From Allomyces arbusculus (lineage: Eukaryota > Blastocladiomycota > Blastocladiomycetes > Blastocladiales > Blastocladiaceae): a stretch of DNA of 64,000 nt. The stretch spans positions 124,001 through 188,000 of the forward strand of contig JADHYV010000024.1 in NCBI GenBank assembly GCA_027604705.1, written 5' to 3'. The position numbers were made by a program, and so were the translations under genes. The notes below the pieces were generated by a model, which was not told the origin of the DNA, did not search any database, and worked only from the letters and a program-made list of their open reading frames with translations. Positions 20,427 through 32,500 of the stretch are shown here, piece after piece. Numbering within the stretch: the stretch's first letter is position 1; the number at the start of each line of letters is the position of its first letter.

Positions 20427-22863
20427 GCTCGTGCACGAGACCTTCCGGAGTCGTGCCCTGCAGCGCCCGTGCTTCGAATCCCCCCTTCCCTCACGCAAAT
20501 GTCCACTTTGGTCCATTCCCGATTTCTTTTGACGACTGGTTTGTTTTGGGCGACGAGTGCTAGATAAGCATGGCCGCGAAATGAGAATCAATTACCCTTC
20601 TCCGTGTCACGGATCACCGCCCGTCTGTGCAGCAACTCATGAAAAACATTGCCACGATCAAAAAAGACAAAAGAGCATAGGACCCTGCCAAACTGTCCAC
20701 GGCTGAGCTGGCCAGATTCAAGATGCACATGACGTGCCGAAGTCTAATCGAAACAAACCGGGGCGGGTCAGTGGTTTAGGATCCGTTTCGGGCAACTGGG
20801 TCTTGCTGCCCCGATATTGGGCATGGCCACTGCACCCCATTTGGCCGCCCGTGCGACTCCTACGAACCCTAACAGAGCCTGATTCCTTCAATACGGTGTA
20901 AAATCTCACGTTTATTTATGTATTGAATCGTAACAACCTCTCTGCGTCATCATCACCACCATGATGGCATGTGAAAACGAAAGACTCGCCTTTGACCGCT
21001 AATGCGCCAAAATCCAACACAGTGATCCTTGCGCTGACGCTCCGGATACTCTCCACCAACGGGATCGTCATCAAATGTTTCCGCTCATAGTCTGGGCTGG
21101 CCAGCTAATACCTGTGAATTGCACGGTGGTTTCGACGCGCGTCGAGGCGGGTGATATGCAGAGGCGGGCGATATGCGGAATTGGCGTCGATGGAAGAGAA
21201 AGCAGAGAGTGCTCCAGTGGCGGGCACCTAGTCTCTTAATGCGCCACGGACGGTTCCAGAAACGCAAGAAATGATGGACCTTTCTCCACCCCGTTGTGCT
21301 GTCCGTGCGACCCCTGACAGCCCCCCTGTGCGATCCTTGCCGATCTCGGCGGTGCATTTAATTTGCGACTGATGCCCCACGTCTTCGCGGCCGACTGGGC
21401 CTGCTAAAATCAAGTGTGCATCTCCCAATCGCACAAACTTGCGCGCTGTAATCTGGTGTACAATGCCTTTGTTGCTTTGGCCGATCATTGAAAGCTCGAG
21501 TGCAGCACAAATCTGCGAAATAAGAAATTCATTACCCCATGTTACGAGTCACCATCACTATCAAAGAATATATACCAGATCACGGCAACGACAGTGAAAA
21601 CGATGGCGATGAGCGGGTTGGCAAAGCTAGGTCCGTCGTCTGCATTCTCCATTGCGTCGGTGCTTGCCTTGATGTCCGAGCTGGCCAAAGCCAAGTCCAA
21701 CGACGATGCGCACGACGCGCCGAGTTCTAAGGGAAGCGGGGACGGGACGTGTACCTGGTCAGGAACTGTTTTGGCGCAAGGGCATCGCTGCCCAGGGGTC
21801 AGGCATGGCCGCCGCGTTTCCCAGGCATGGCTGCCAAAACGCCCGTCGTGGCGTGTCCACGATGGGAAATGGTGCAGGCATCCCCGCAATTCCCGCCCGC
21901 GTTGTCCTCCACAACAATAGCGACACGATCCGTACCCCCTTGGCGCTGTTGCCGTCACGCGAAGAAGAAATGCGCCGCCGAGAGCTGGATGCGGGCGGAG
22001 GGACTGGTCGGGGTAGCGAAGATATCATGATCCTCTATCGCCACAGCCCCAGGTCAATTGTTTTCTTTCGGTTTTTGTTACTTTCTGTTCTCATCCATCC
22101 AGCACCCCACCTCTGAAGGCTGGTTGGTGGGCACGCATTGGTGGTCTCGAGGTCGCCCTCCCGCACCTGCTTGTCCGAATGATTCCTGCGCTTGCGAAGC
22201 ACAGTCGGAGGAGCGGCAGAGCATTGCAAGCGCAGGCGACACACAAATCGTCTAAGAAAGGGTGTTCGTTTGCAACAAGCAAGAATTACTCTGCCTTGAA
22301 AAATGTATTATTTTGGTCACTCTTCGTGTGTTTGTGGACGATCACTGTACCAGTGACTGGAGACCAACAGAAAGTATCCCAGGGATTTTGCGGTGCTGTT
22401 TCCGACCCAAACCATGACGCAAGGCCACGTCGACCTGGTCGCTTTGGAACTCAAGAAGGTGCTGTTCGAAATGATGCTCCGCTGCTGGACGAGGCCACGC
22501 GGTACTTCGCACGAGCCGGCTGTGCACGACGTGTACGGTGCGGCAACGCAGCGAAGAATCCAGAATTGGTGTTTGCCGCGTCTCAACACGGTGCTTGCGG
22601 CGCACCTGCCCCCCCTCCCCCCCCCGGTGTGTTTGATGTGATCATCAAACATCTGACGTGGTCACGTTCTTGGACGCCAAGTTATGGCGCCGATGAACCT
22701 GATCGTGAATATTGATCAATGCTCGGGCGGTCGCGGCCATGGCGAATGAAGGAGCCCTCTTAAAACATCACGAGGCGCGTCCTGAATCGAAACACGACAT
22801 CAAAAATGAGCAGGCCTTTGATCGAAATCAGTCGTCATACTCCACCCCCAGTCCTGTGCGCGA
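20427..22863. other. Gene-poor interval of 2.4 kb
   Basis: Lower GC than its surroundings and broken into short open frames on both strands. The only structure I can support is the kinase-like relic (entered separately) and a short near-tandem repeat at 21144-21177 (17-nt unit GAGGCGGGYGATATGCR, 15 of 17 matching). A short plus-strand frame at 22417-22641 (MTQGHVDLVALELKKVLFEM...) is not attributable. No tRNA or terminal-repeat element was found. Confidence 0.45.
20950..21720 (-). pseudogene. Relic of a membrane-anchored tyrosine-kinase-like protein
   Basis: On the minus strand, a frame ending near 21545 carries a hydrophobic helix, NPLIAIVFTVVAVIWYIFF, followed by acidic residues and a stop. 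After an intron-like acceptor (TTTCGCAG, about 21513) a frame reads ICAALELSMIGQSNKGIVHQ-ITARKFVRLGDAHLILAGPVGRE. This resembles kinase subdomains VIb-VII (ALExL...GIVHRDxxARNF...HxKLAGxxGRE), with the catalytic HRD changed to HQI and the DFG position lost. Downstream the reading frame is interrupted and only faint kinase-like words remain. I infer a decayed single-pass kinase gene; a chance match is possible. It is host-type sequence, not a mobile element. Confidence 0.35.
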
Positions 22864-24611
22864 TCACAAGTCGTCGTCGTCGCCACCCGGACTCGGCGGT
22901 GCCGTGCTCGGGTACGCACCCGGCTCGTCTTGCCGGAACGAGTAGACTTCAAGCACGCTGATTTCAAACTTGGGCGTCGGGCACAGCGGCGGGTTGCGGA
23001 ATGTCGCGCACGGTGTGGTCGAGCCGCGCGTCAAATCGGCCGAGATCCAGATCGCTTGGCCATTTCTGCGCTCAACAGTCCATCAGCCATTGGTGGTCCG
23101 CAAAAACACGGTGGGCAACAGCAAACATCGACGTACCCGCCCCCACCCACAATCAATTCCTTGACCCCGGCGTACATAAACGACTCGGTGTTATCTGCCT
23201 TCGTAAACTCGACCTCGCTCGCGCGCCGGCTCGACGCGGGCGTGACCCCTGTCCCCTGTGCGTGCACCCACGGCCACATCATGGGCGGTCCCGGTTGCAG
23301 CGCAAACACAAACGTTTCGCCGTTCCCGAAAAACTGGTGGAATCCGGCCGACGACAGTGGCCACGAGACGGGACAATACGCTCCCAACACGTGGCCGTCC
23401 ATAGTCTCGACGACCAGCAAAGACGGCTCGCGCTCGCGGCACAGGTCGTAGAGCGTCGCCAGTGCGCGACCGTGCTTGCGCGTCGTGAACGCCAATTCCA
23501 GCCCGTGTGTGCGGAACCGCGGCGGGATCATTGACCAGACGGCGGTCCAGTCCTGCTCTTGCATGAACGCCGATGCGTCGGCATGGAACAGACGCGGGCG
23601 GCCGGCACTGCCCACTAACGCAGAACCCGACGCATCGTGCAGGTCCGGGAGGGAGCCTTCGCGATGCTCTTGCTTGGCCGCGTGGTGCGCCTGCCGCGCA
23701 GCGTGCAGTGCTGCGCGTGGGAAGTGGTAGGAAAAGGCCTTGGCCGTCAAGTCGGCCGGGGTGATGGCGGCACCTTGCCCGAGCGTGAACTTGGCGCGCA
23801 ACTCGTCCCAGTCGGTACAGGCGAGCGCATCGCGTTGTTTGAGGTCGAGCAGGGCGAGCGCGTACCGGAACAACACCTTGTACCCCTCGATTAAGAACGA
23901 GTCGAGCACGTGGAAGATCACATCGAGGTCGAATATACCAATGAAGAGGTCGCAGAACCAGCGTGCCCAGAGCGGGTGGTTGGTCGCGTTGAGCCGCTCG
24001 AGGTGCGTCCAGAGTTTGGGGAGTTGACGTTGCACGACCGTGGAGAAGGCGTAATTGAAGGCCTTGATGTCGCGCTTGTAGGTGGGGAAGTAGGCCCATT
24101 GCGCCGGGTTGGCAAGTTGCCGGCGCAGCATGAGGTTGACAGTGCCGAGCGCGTCGTCAGGCTGCACGTGGTGCAGGAGGAGCGCGACGAGGGCGGGCAA
24201 GAAGGGGCAATAGTCAATGTTGGGGTAGTCATAGGCGACAATGGAGAGAAGGCGCGCAGCGGTGAGCGCGCCCTTGTTGGTCAGACAAAGCTTGTCGAGG
24301 AAGAGGGACCCGCCAAAGAGCGGACACGACTGGACCAAGTCGGGCGGTGATTGCCCGTGCACGCGGAAGAGAGCCTTGGCATAATTTTTGTCGTAGGAGG
24401 GCATGGCGTGCATTTTCAAAAACTCGGGCCAGACGAGCGAGCGAATACCGTCGGGCACGCCTTTGCGCACGATTTGCTTGAGCTTGGTCTTGGCGAGGTT
24501 GGGCGCGTCAAAGAGCTGCTCAAGGCCGCCGTCGTCCCAGGCCTTGGAGGTAGCATGGTCGGGCTGCTGCGTCGCGTAGCGCTTGGTGTCGACGAGGTCG
24601 ACGTTGGGCAT
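22864..24611 (-). CDS. TBC1D24: TBC1D24-like protein (TBC domain plus TLDc domain)
   Basis: Exons 24611-23137 and 23065-22864 encode 558 aa, almost exactly the length of human TBC1D24. The TBC part (about 45-300) has RKGVPDGIRSLVWPEFLK, IDYCPFLPALVALLLHHV and FHVLDSFLIEGYKVLFRYALAL, which match TBC1D24 (SYCPALPAVVALLLH, DVFLVEGYKVLYR). The usual Rab-GAP arginine (IxxDxxR) and glutamine (YxQ) fingers are not there, as in TBC1D24/Skywalker. The TLDc part (about 345-545) contains HQFFGNGETFVFALQ, TESFMYAGVKELIVGGGG and, after the intron, GQAIWISADLTRGSTTPCAT and FEISVLEVYSF. The family acts at endosomes and synaptic-type vesicles, binds phosphoinositides, and TLDc domains can bind V-ATPase. The frame read through the intron would replace the TLDc end with Cys-rich nonsense, which supports the splice. 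Confidence 0.85.
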
Positions 24612-25299
24612 GGTTGCGGGTGGGGCGGTGGTGCAGGCGGAATGGGCGGCCTGTCGCGGTCAAGACTTGTCGTATTGGGGGCGCGTGTCGTGCGCGTGCG
24701 TGTCGCTGTTGCGTGCGGTGCTGGCGCGTGGGGCCGGTCCAGGGCGACCGCGGCGTCGTCGTCGTCGTCGTCGTCGTCGACGTCGATGTCGTGGAACAGG
24801 AGCAGATCAAGTCGGAGCCAGTCGCGCGTTACGTAAATGTGAGGCCGCAGATTGCGGTTCTGACGTGATAAAACAACACCGGAAAACGTGCGGTGGACTC
24901 TTTGTGCGTCGCGGTCACGCCTTGGCACGTGGCTTTCGCGCGCACCGCGTCCCACGTCGAAAACGCGCTTTTGCTTTGCGATTTTCCTGCATTTGTGTCA
25001 GGCAAACGCGCGGCGGTCGTGCAGACCACCTGCGCTGCAGCCAGAACGGCACGAGCACCCGCTGGCAGCGCAACGAACGCGTCGCGCCGTCAACCCCACA
25101 CGGTCGTCCCCACGCCGGCGAGCGTCCCGCCCCATACCGCTCGATCGCGCTCACCGCTCGCCCGCCAACTTGCCGCACTGACGCGCCTGGACCAAGAGCT
25201 TCTGATCTTGCCAAGTCGCCGCGCTTCCCCCGCAAATCCGCATTCGCACGCGTCCGCCTGCCCGCGACCCCCGCATTGCCTGCACACCAAGGCGCCATC
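24612..25299. other. Divergent intergenic region, TBC1D24-like / PSP1-like
   Basis: About 690 nt. It holds a (CGT)n trinucleotide run at 24753-24779 and otherwise nothing recognised. Confidence 0.45.
24753..24779. repeat. CGT/GTC trinucleotide microsatellite
   Basis: Nine uninterrupted GTC-type triplets in the upstream region of the TBC1D24-like gene, probably untranslated leader. Confidence 0.7.
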
Positions 25300-28200
25300 A
25301 TGGCCTCGTCGCAGCGCCGCAACAGCTACGCGGCCGTGGCCGCCGCGCCACCCCCGCCGCAGGCCAAGGCCGCACCGCCGCCCAAGACGGTGCCCGTCCG
25401 GCGCACGCCTGCCGTTGCTGCGAAGCTTGATCCGACCGCGGTTGTCCCGCCGTCGTCCACTGCAGCTGCAGCTGCGGCACCGGTCAACGGTAACAGTTCG
25501 GTCGCAACCTCCAAGAGTACAGGCACCAGCACGACCACCTCGACCTCGACCGCGACCACCGCACCGGCGCAACAGCCGCAGTCATCTTCGTCCCTGGCCG
25601 ACAAGCCCGCCGCCGCGCCGCGCGCCACGCCCACGTCGGCAACTTCGCGCCCGGCGTCCCCCGCGTCCGCATCCAAGCCCGCATCCTCCACTCGCCACCG
25701 CTCGCGTTCTCGGTCGCGGTCGCGGTCGGCCTCACCGCGTCGCGCGTCGCCCACCTCTCCGCCCTCCACGTCGGCGCTTGGTATGACCTGGGGCGCGCCC
25801 TCGAATGCCAACGCAGCCGCTGCTCGCCGCGGATCGGCCTCGGCCGTACTCTGGGGCCCGCCCTCGGACGGCGGCTTGGCCGATCGGCTCGTCCCGCCGC
25901 CCTACCCGCCCATGGACCCGGCCACAGCCATGCACGCGCGCCGCGCGTCAGCACACCAGTTGCACGCGCACGCGCATGCTGCTGATTTGATGAACACGGC
26001 CGCGCGCAAGATGGCACACCGTGAAGAGGAGCGTGCAGCGGCTGCGGCGGCCGCGTTCCATCACCAGCAGCAGCATCAGCAGCATCAGCAGCACCAGCAG
26101 CACCAGCACGCGTACGGGTACCAGATCCCCTACCCGCCGCCCGAGGGCATGCCCGAGTACGACGAGGACGGCGAGGGCGCCGACCACGTGCCCGAGTACA
26201 CGCTGCCGCAATTCCGCGGCCGGTCCATGTCCATGTCCTACGAGGCCGCGCGCATGCGCGATCACCAATTCCAGCAGCAACAACAGCAGCAACAGCAGCA
26301 AGCCGCGTTCCACGGCATGTATGCGCATCACCCAGGCATGGGCATGCCCAACCACGCTGCCGCTGCTGCTGCTGCCGCGGCCGCCGCGGCCGCTTACGGC
26401 GCGACGACTCCCGAGGAACTCGCAGACTTGGCCGCCATGTGGGGTCGCGTGCAGGCCTCGCAAGCACACCGCGGCAGCAATGCCGGGCTCGAAGGGTACA
26501 TGGGCGGGTCGTCGACCGTCTCGTCCGCAGGACCGGCGTCGCCCGCGTCGGGCCTCCTGCACCCGCACCAAGCTGCGGCCCTACACCACCGCCGCGCGTC
26601 GACGACGGCTTACCCACCGGCGCCTTGGCGCGGCGAAGGGCTCTCGCCTGCTGCGGCCGCGCATTTGCTCCCGCCGCACATGGCTGCCGCGATTCATGGG
26701 CAAGTTGCAAACCCGTACGTGAGTCTGCCGTCGTCGCCCGACCGCCTCGATCGGCTGCGGTTCCCGCGCCGGTACAGTGTCTCGCCTACCATGTCGGCCG
26801 GTGATTACGACCCGATGATCGCGGCGCAAATGGCCCGGTACGCCCCCCTGTTGTATTTGCATTGATCGCGACACGGTGCGCTTTGATCTGACGTGTCACC
26901 TCTTATCTAGCCGCGGCATGCCCATGGACCCGATGAGTCCCCGCCGCCACTCGGTCGCGGGCCCCGGGTACCATGCACCGAGCCGGTACCTGTCAGACGC
27001 ACTTGCGACCATGTCGCTCGAAGAGCACGACCACGCTGCCGCCGCCGCCGCCGCTGCCGCTGCGCACGCGCACGGGTACAATGCCATAATGCACGAAGCC
27101 GACGAGTACTTTGATCCGCCCGGCACGCACAGTGCGCCCGGCAGCCGGCGCGGGTCGCTGGCCAATCTCGCGTCGGCGACGGGCGGCAACGTCTCGCCGA
27201 GTGCCGGGTCCGGCAACGGCAGCCAGTACGCGGACGTGGGTCGGGGCGTCCCCTTGCACGCTCTGCCGCCGACGACCAACCTCTACATTGTCGAGTTCAA
27301 GTCGGGCCGGTCGGATATCTTCTATGTCGCCGACTCGACGGGGATTGCTCTGCACAAGGGCGATCTCGTAATTGTCGAGGCCGATCGCGGCAAGGACTTG
27401 GGCAAGGTCATCAACACGGCCATCACGCCGCACCAGATCCAGGTGCTGCAGGCGCAGCAGAGCGAGGTGCTCACAGAACTGCACCGCGTGAACCGCGAGA
27501 TTCACCCGAAGCGCATTTACCGGCTCGCGCAGCCGCAGGAAGTCGCGATGCTCGTGTCCAAGTCGCAGGACGAGGCGAAAGCTATGGCCGTGTGCGCGAC
27601 CAAGGTCCGGCAGAAGAAGCTGCCTATGGAAGTGGTCGATGCCGAGTATCAGTGGGACCGCCGCAAGCTCACGTTCTACTTTGTCGCGGACCGCCGCATT
27701 GATTTCCGCGAGCTCGTGCGCGACTTGTTCAAGATCTACAAGACTCGGTACGCGAGCGATCTCTTTTCTCTTTCGCATAACTTGGTCAAACTGACCCGGC
27801 GGTGCCCTGTGTAGGATATGGATGTGCTCGGTCTCGGCCATCACCAAGGCCCCAACCATGCCGCCGGCCATGCCCAAGACCCCACCGAGCCTGTCGCCCA
27901 ACTCGGCGGGCGTGCCCACGTCGGCTGCGGCCTCGCTGCACGTCGCCATGACCGCTGCCGCTGCCGCTGCCGCTGCAGCCACGGCCGCCGGCGGGCTCTA
28001 CACGGGCCCGGGCGTGCCGCGCATCTCGCCGCACCTCGACCCGATGCACAGCCAGACGTCGCCGTCGCCTGGCCCCGGTGGGATGCTGTCCGGTGCCGCC
28101 ATGATCCCGCCCGCCGCGTCGGCGTCGGTCTCGGCGTCGGCGTCCCCCTCGTCGGGGTCGTCGTCGGGCCATCACCACCATCACCCGCAGCAGCAGAGTC

Positions 28201-28313
28201 AGTACCAGTACGGCATGGCGCTCGGGCTGCACCCGGGCGGCAACATGCCATCGTCGTCTCCGGAGCTCGCGGCGACGGGTAGTAATGGCGGCGGCGCGTT
28301 TGGGATGGTCTGA
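25300..28313 (+). CDS. PSP1: PSP1 C-terminal domain protein with long low-complexity arms
   Basis: Exons 25300-26837, 26911-27747 and 27815-28313, 957 aa. The ordered part, about residues 636-792, is the PSP1 C-terminal conserved region: NLYIVEFKSGRSDIFYV, GDLVIVEADRGKDLGKV, MAVCATKVRQKKLPMEVVDA, EYQWDRRKLTFYFVADRRID, FRELVRDLFKIYKTRIWM (the last split by intron 2). Yeast Psp1 suppresses DNA polymerase alpha mutants; related bacterial proteins such as YaaT act in RNA turnover and competence, so the molecular role is uncertain. The N-terminal 600 residues are Ala/Pro/Ser-rich with an RS-type stretch (HRSRSRSRSRS) and Gln/His and poly-Ala runs; the C-terminus is also disordered. The start at 25300 (CCATCATGG) is the first ATG of the coding-like stretch. 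Confidence 0.85.
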
Positions 28314-29536
28314 GGCGTGATACCCGTGTGTGAGAGTCCTGACCGAGCCGTCGAGACTGATTGCAGTGCCTCGTTTGTCTCTCGTTTCCGCTTCGGACTG
28401 GTACGGTGTGCTCTGTTTTTTCGTTGGGTGATGTCTTTCCTTTACTGTCCGGCCGCAGCTCATTTCCGTTCCCTCCCCATGGTTTCCAGTGCCTCCACGT
28501 CCTCGACAACGCCTTCGCTGGCCAAGTACACCTCTCCCCCTACCCCCCCCCCCCCCTTTCTTGGATTCTCTGTTTCTCTCCCCACCCATTTTCTTACTAT
28601 CTGCCCCCTACCAAGATGGAGACGAGGGCCGTGCCCCCCGCAGCTCGCAGTTTGTTGATCCCCGTCCCCGCACCTCACCACCATCTCTCGCGGCCGGACG
28701 GGTAGAACATATCCCGAACCTCCCCTCCCTCTCCTTCCCCACCGTGGCTCGTCGTCTACGTCTGCGCTCACTCGGCGTGTTGGAGCGAGACTGGACGAGC
28801 CGCCAAGATTTCATGGTTCATGAGATTTGTGATTTCTTTGTTTATCCAGTTTCGTTTAGTTTGGTTTGATTTGGCTTGGAGTTGGATTTGTGGATTTCAG
28901 TTCTTTGTTGTGCCCTGCCCCTTTGACATACAGCGATTACAGTATCTTTTCCCTTACTTTCTCGTTCGTTCGAGCAGGCCTAGCGCTTGAGTTTCTTCGG
29001 CGGATGCGTCGCTTTCGTTCTTCTGAATGATTATGCCCAAGCCTTCCCTCCAATCATTCCCAAGTAAACCCAGCACCGACAATCATCGTCATTTTTCTCC
29101 TTGGCTGGCGCACGCACGTCACGAGTGTTCGTGATCTGCCGCGCGCCCAGCTGGCGATTGTACAGAAAGGAACAGCAAGAGCAAACAAAACTGGTATGGG
29201 AAGTCAAAAACAGCGCGCGGCAGAGCAATCTGACCAGAACAGCCAGGATAGCGCCTGTGCGGCGGCCACGGGGGAGGGAGAGAGTCAGGACAGCGCAACA
29301 AAAGAGAAACGGAGGGACAGCAAACGAAAACGAAAACAAACGGGAAATCACGGAAATCCAAAGGAAAGAGGAGAATAGCAACGACATCGGCACCTCGTCT
29401 ACGAAATAATTAGGCAGGATCTTTAGCGCACATCTAGTGATGGAGGGTGAGGGGGGAGGAAACCAGAGCAAAAAGTACAAACGGGAGAGCGTCATCCACT
29501 CTCTCTAAAATGGTCTCCACCAGTGACCAAACCGGG
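28314..29536. other. Convergent intergenic region of 1.2 kb
   Basis: Between the PSP1-like gene and the zinc-finger gene, tail to tail. T-rich and A-rich tracts and a C14 run near 28544-28557 point to untranslated DNA. Open frames here have low-complexity products and look non-coding. Confidence 0.5.
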
Positions 29537-32500
29537 TCATGGCGTCGTCGTCGTGGTAGTGTTGCCGGTCGCAGCGTTCGTCGGGAAAGACATTGGCGGG
29601 CCCGTGGGCGCGGGCGCAATCGCGACGGGCAGAGTGGTCGTCGTGTGCATCAGCAGGGGCAGGAACGGCGCAGACGTGGCCACGGGCGTGGAGAGCGGGG
29701 CCGACGGCATCGGCGCAATCGGCACAGGGAATGCAACCGCCGTCGTGGACGGCGCCATGGCCCCGGACGCTGCCGGCGCGGCCTGGAGCATCGTGCGCAG
29801 CGAATTCGCGCCGATCGTCGTCTCCGGCACGGTCGTGCTCGGCGCGCTCGTCGTGGCAACCGCAGCCGTCTTCTCAGCACTGGGGTCAAGATGCACCTTC
29901 TTCGCCGGCGGCGGACGGTCGCCATCACCCGATTCGTCGCTTGACTCGTTTCCTTGCTCACCCTCCTGCTTGGTCGCCTTCCCTTCCCCCTTCTCCACCG
30001 CCGCCGACCCCGTCCCCGGCGACTGCTTTCCGGCGCGTCTCTTACCAAACATAGCCTTACACTTCCCACCCGGGGCGGACGTATGCCGCACGAGCGCGTC
30101 GCGGCGCCCAAACGCGCGGCCACATTCGACACACTGCCACTTCTTTTCGCCCGTATGAATCCTTTCGTGCCGCTTCAAGTCATGGTTGCGCGAGAACCGC
30201 GCCGTGCACGGCGCAAACGTGCACACAAACGGTTTCGCCGTCTCGGGCGTCGGGTCGTGCACGGCCGGCGCCGGGGGCAGTTCCACGTACCCATTTGGGC
30301 CGTACGCGAGGAGCGGGAGCGGCGCAGTCCCGCCGGGCGCCGGGTGGTGCGGGTGCGCGTGAGGGTGGTGGTGCGGCGTGGGTGGGTAGTAGTAGGCCGG
30401 GTGCGAGTGCGCGTGCGGGTGAGCATGCGGGTGCTGCGCGAGCGGCGCGAGTGACGGTGGCGGCGGCGGCATCGCGTACGCGGCAGCCGCGGGGGTTCCG
30501 GGGTGCGGGAACGGCAGAGTCACGGGCGCGACGGGCGGCGTCGTGATCGGCGCGTACCCGAGCGGCATGGTCATCGGCATCGGCAGCGGAGCGGGCGCGA
30601 TCGGGCCGGCAGCCATCGTCGGCGCAAGCGGCACCGGTGGTGGCGGCGGGACGGGATCAGCGATGCCCATGGGAAGCGCCACGGGCGTGAATGAGGCTGC
30701 GGACGAGGATGGAGGTGGTGGTGCCGGCAGAGGCTGAGCCGGTGCGGCTGGATCAGACAACGCGGGTGTGTTGGCGAGCGGGAACGGCGTCGAGAGACCA
30801 CGTTTACGCTTGAGCGGGCCGGACGCGCCAGGTGCCGCGGTATTGCCGCTCGTGACGATCAGGGGCGACACGTGCAGCGAGCCGGGGACGATGGGCGTGC
30901 TCGGCGCGCCGACGGGCGGCGAGTCGCTCACGGCTGGTGCCGAGGTGGTTGTGGGGTCCTCCTCGGGCACGCGATCCATGGCGTCGGCGCGAAGCGCCTG
31001 CCACATCCGGCCGCCCGCGGGCCTTGCGTCAGCGGCATTGCCCAAGACGACGCTCGCCGACATGGACCGCGGCCGCTTGATGGGCGGGCTCGACGAGTAA
31101 TCGAAAATGCGCGCCGATGTGGACGGTGGGAGCGTGTTGATGGCCGAGTACGCAGCCGGGGCCGCGGTAGCGGCAGCGGACCCGCTTAGATCGCTCGGCG
31201 AAATAGCGGGCGACGGCATCGATTCGTTCTGCTCGTCGTGGCTCGGGACCACGTGCGGCAGCGGCGACGGGACACTGCTCAGGCTGTAGCAGCGGCGGTG
31301 CAAGCCGAGCAGGTTGGGCGACACGGCCGCGACGGGGTCGGTCGGGGCCAGCGAGAAGCTGCTGGGTGGGGTCGGGAGACTGGTGGGCATAGACGCGGCC
31401 ATGGTCGTGGTTGGTGGCGCGAGATCCATGGACGATGCCAGGTCGGGGGCCGCGGCGGTTGCCAGATCGGGCAGCGCCAGCAGACTCCCCGACGCGACGG
31501 TACTGGTGGTCGCGGCCGAGATGGTCGTGGGCATGAGCAAGGGCGAGTCGCGGTGCGCCGACAGGAGCACCGAGTCGTGCTCGGGTGCTGGGTAAATGTC
31601 GAGCGAGGGTGCAGACGGCGCAGGTGGCAACGAGGCCGGGGCGCTCGACACAGGCGTCTCATTTGGGTACAGCGAGTGTGGCCCGAGCGATGGCGACGCC
31701 GAGGGCAGCGGCAGTGGCGGGTCATGGGCTCGGAATCGCGAGACCATGGCCGACGCAGCGACCGACGCGTCATGGTGCGTCGTTCCGGGCGAAGCCGTCA
31801 CGTCGACGGGCGTGATCTGGGCAGGGCTCGCGACCAGCGACGTGTTCGTCGCCGAAAGCATCTCGCCCGTCGTCGTCGTCGCGACCGGGTCATGCAATTG
31901 AACGGGAAGCGCCGTCGGCGTGCCCGTGGTCGAGGCAGGGAGCGAGAAGCCCGTGGAATCGAGTCCACTGTACGGATACGTGTGCGCGTGGCTCATGGGC
32001 TTGGTCGAGACGCTACCCATCGTCGAGACGGGCGGCATGGCGCCATTGGCCTGGTAGAGATGCTGGTCGCCTGCGCCGCCGTACGTGTTCGAGTAGGCTG
32101 GTCCGTGATCGTAGGCATACGACGCACCCTGGCCCACGGGCGGCGGGAGCGGCGGCGGCGCATGGAATGCTGTTGACGCGTCCGGTGCACCGTAGCCACC
32201 CTCAGCGGCGGGCGCCATGACTGGGAACGCGTACGCGTCACCCATGTTCGACGATTGCGCAGGGGGCATGGTCATGGCGTACTCGTTGGTTCTTGCCATG
32301 TCCGAGTACATGGGCATCGGCCCACTCTGGTAAAGGTGCTGCTGGTGCTGCTGCTGCTCGTACGACGAGTAGACGGGCGGGGGCGGCGGAACGCTCGTGA
32401 CCACGTTCAAGGTTGGACCATGGAAAGGATGGCCGCCATGACCGCCGTGGCCGTACGACGACGAGCCAGAGTGCTGGTAAAACGTCCCGCTGGTTATGGG

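Noticed and set aside
20455-20490. TTCGAATCCC string that looks like a tRNA T-loop (B box)
   Set aside because: No matching 5-bp T-stem, A box or acceptor stem around it.
22179-22715. 178-codon plus-strand frame with a hydrophobic stretch (VLFWSLFVCLWTITVPV)
   Set aside because: Composition changes along its length, no family signal, no support for splicing; kept only as part of the gene-poor interval.
26041-26112. CAG/CAC repeat as a mobile or structural repeat
   Set aside because: It is the Gln/His-rich tract of the PSP1-like protein, ordinary coding low complexity.
29031-29495. Minus-strand frame rich in Phe, Leu, Ser and Cys
   Set aside because: Product of a purine-rich 3' flank read backwards; no domain and poor codon bias.
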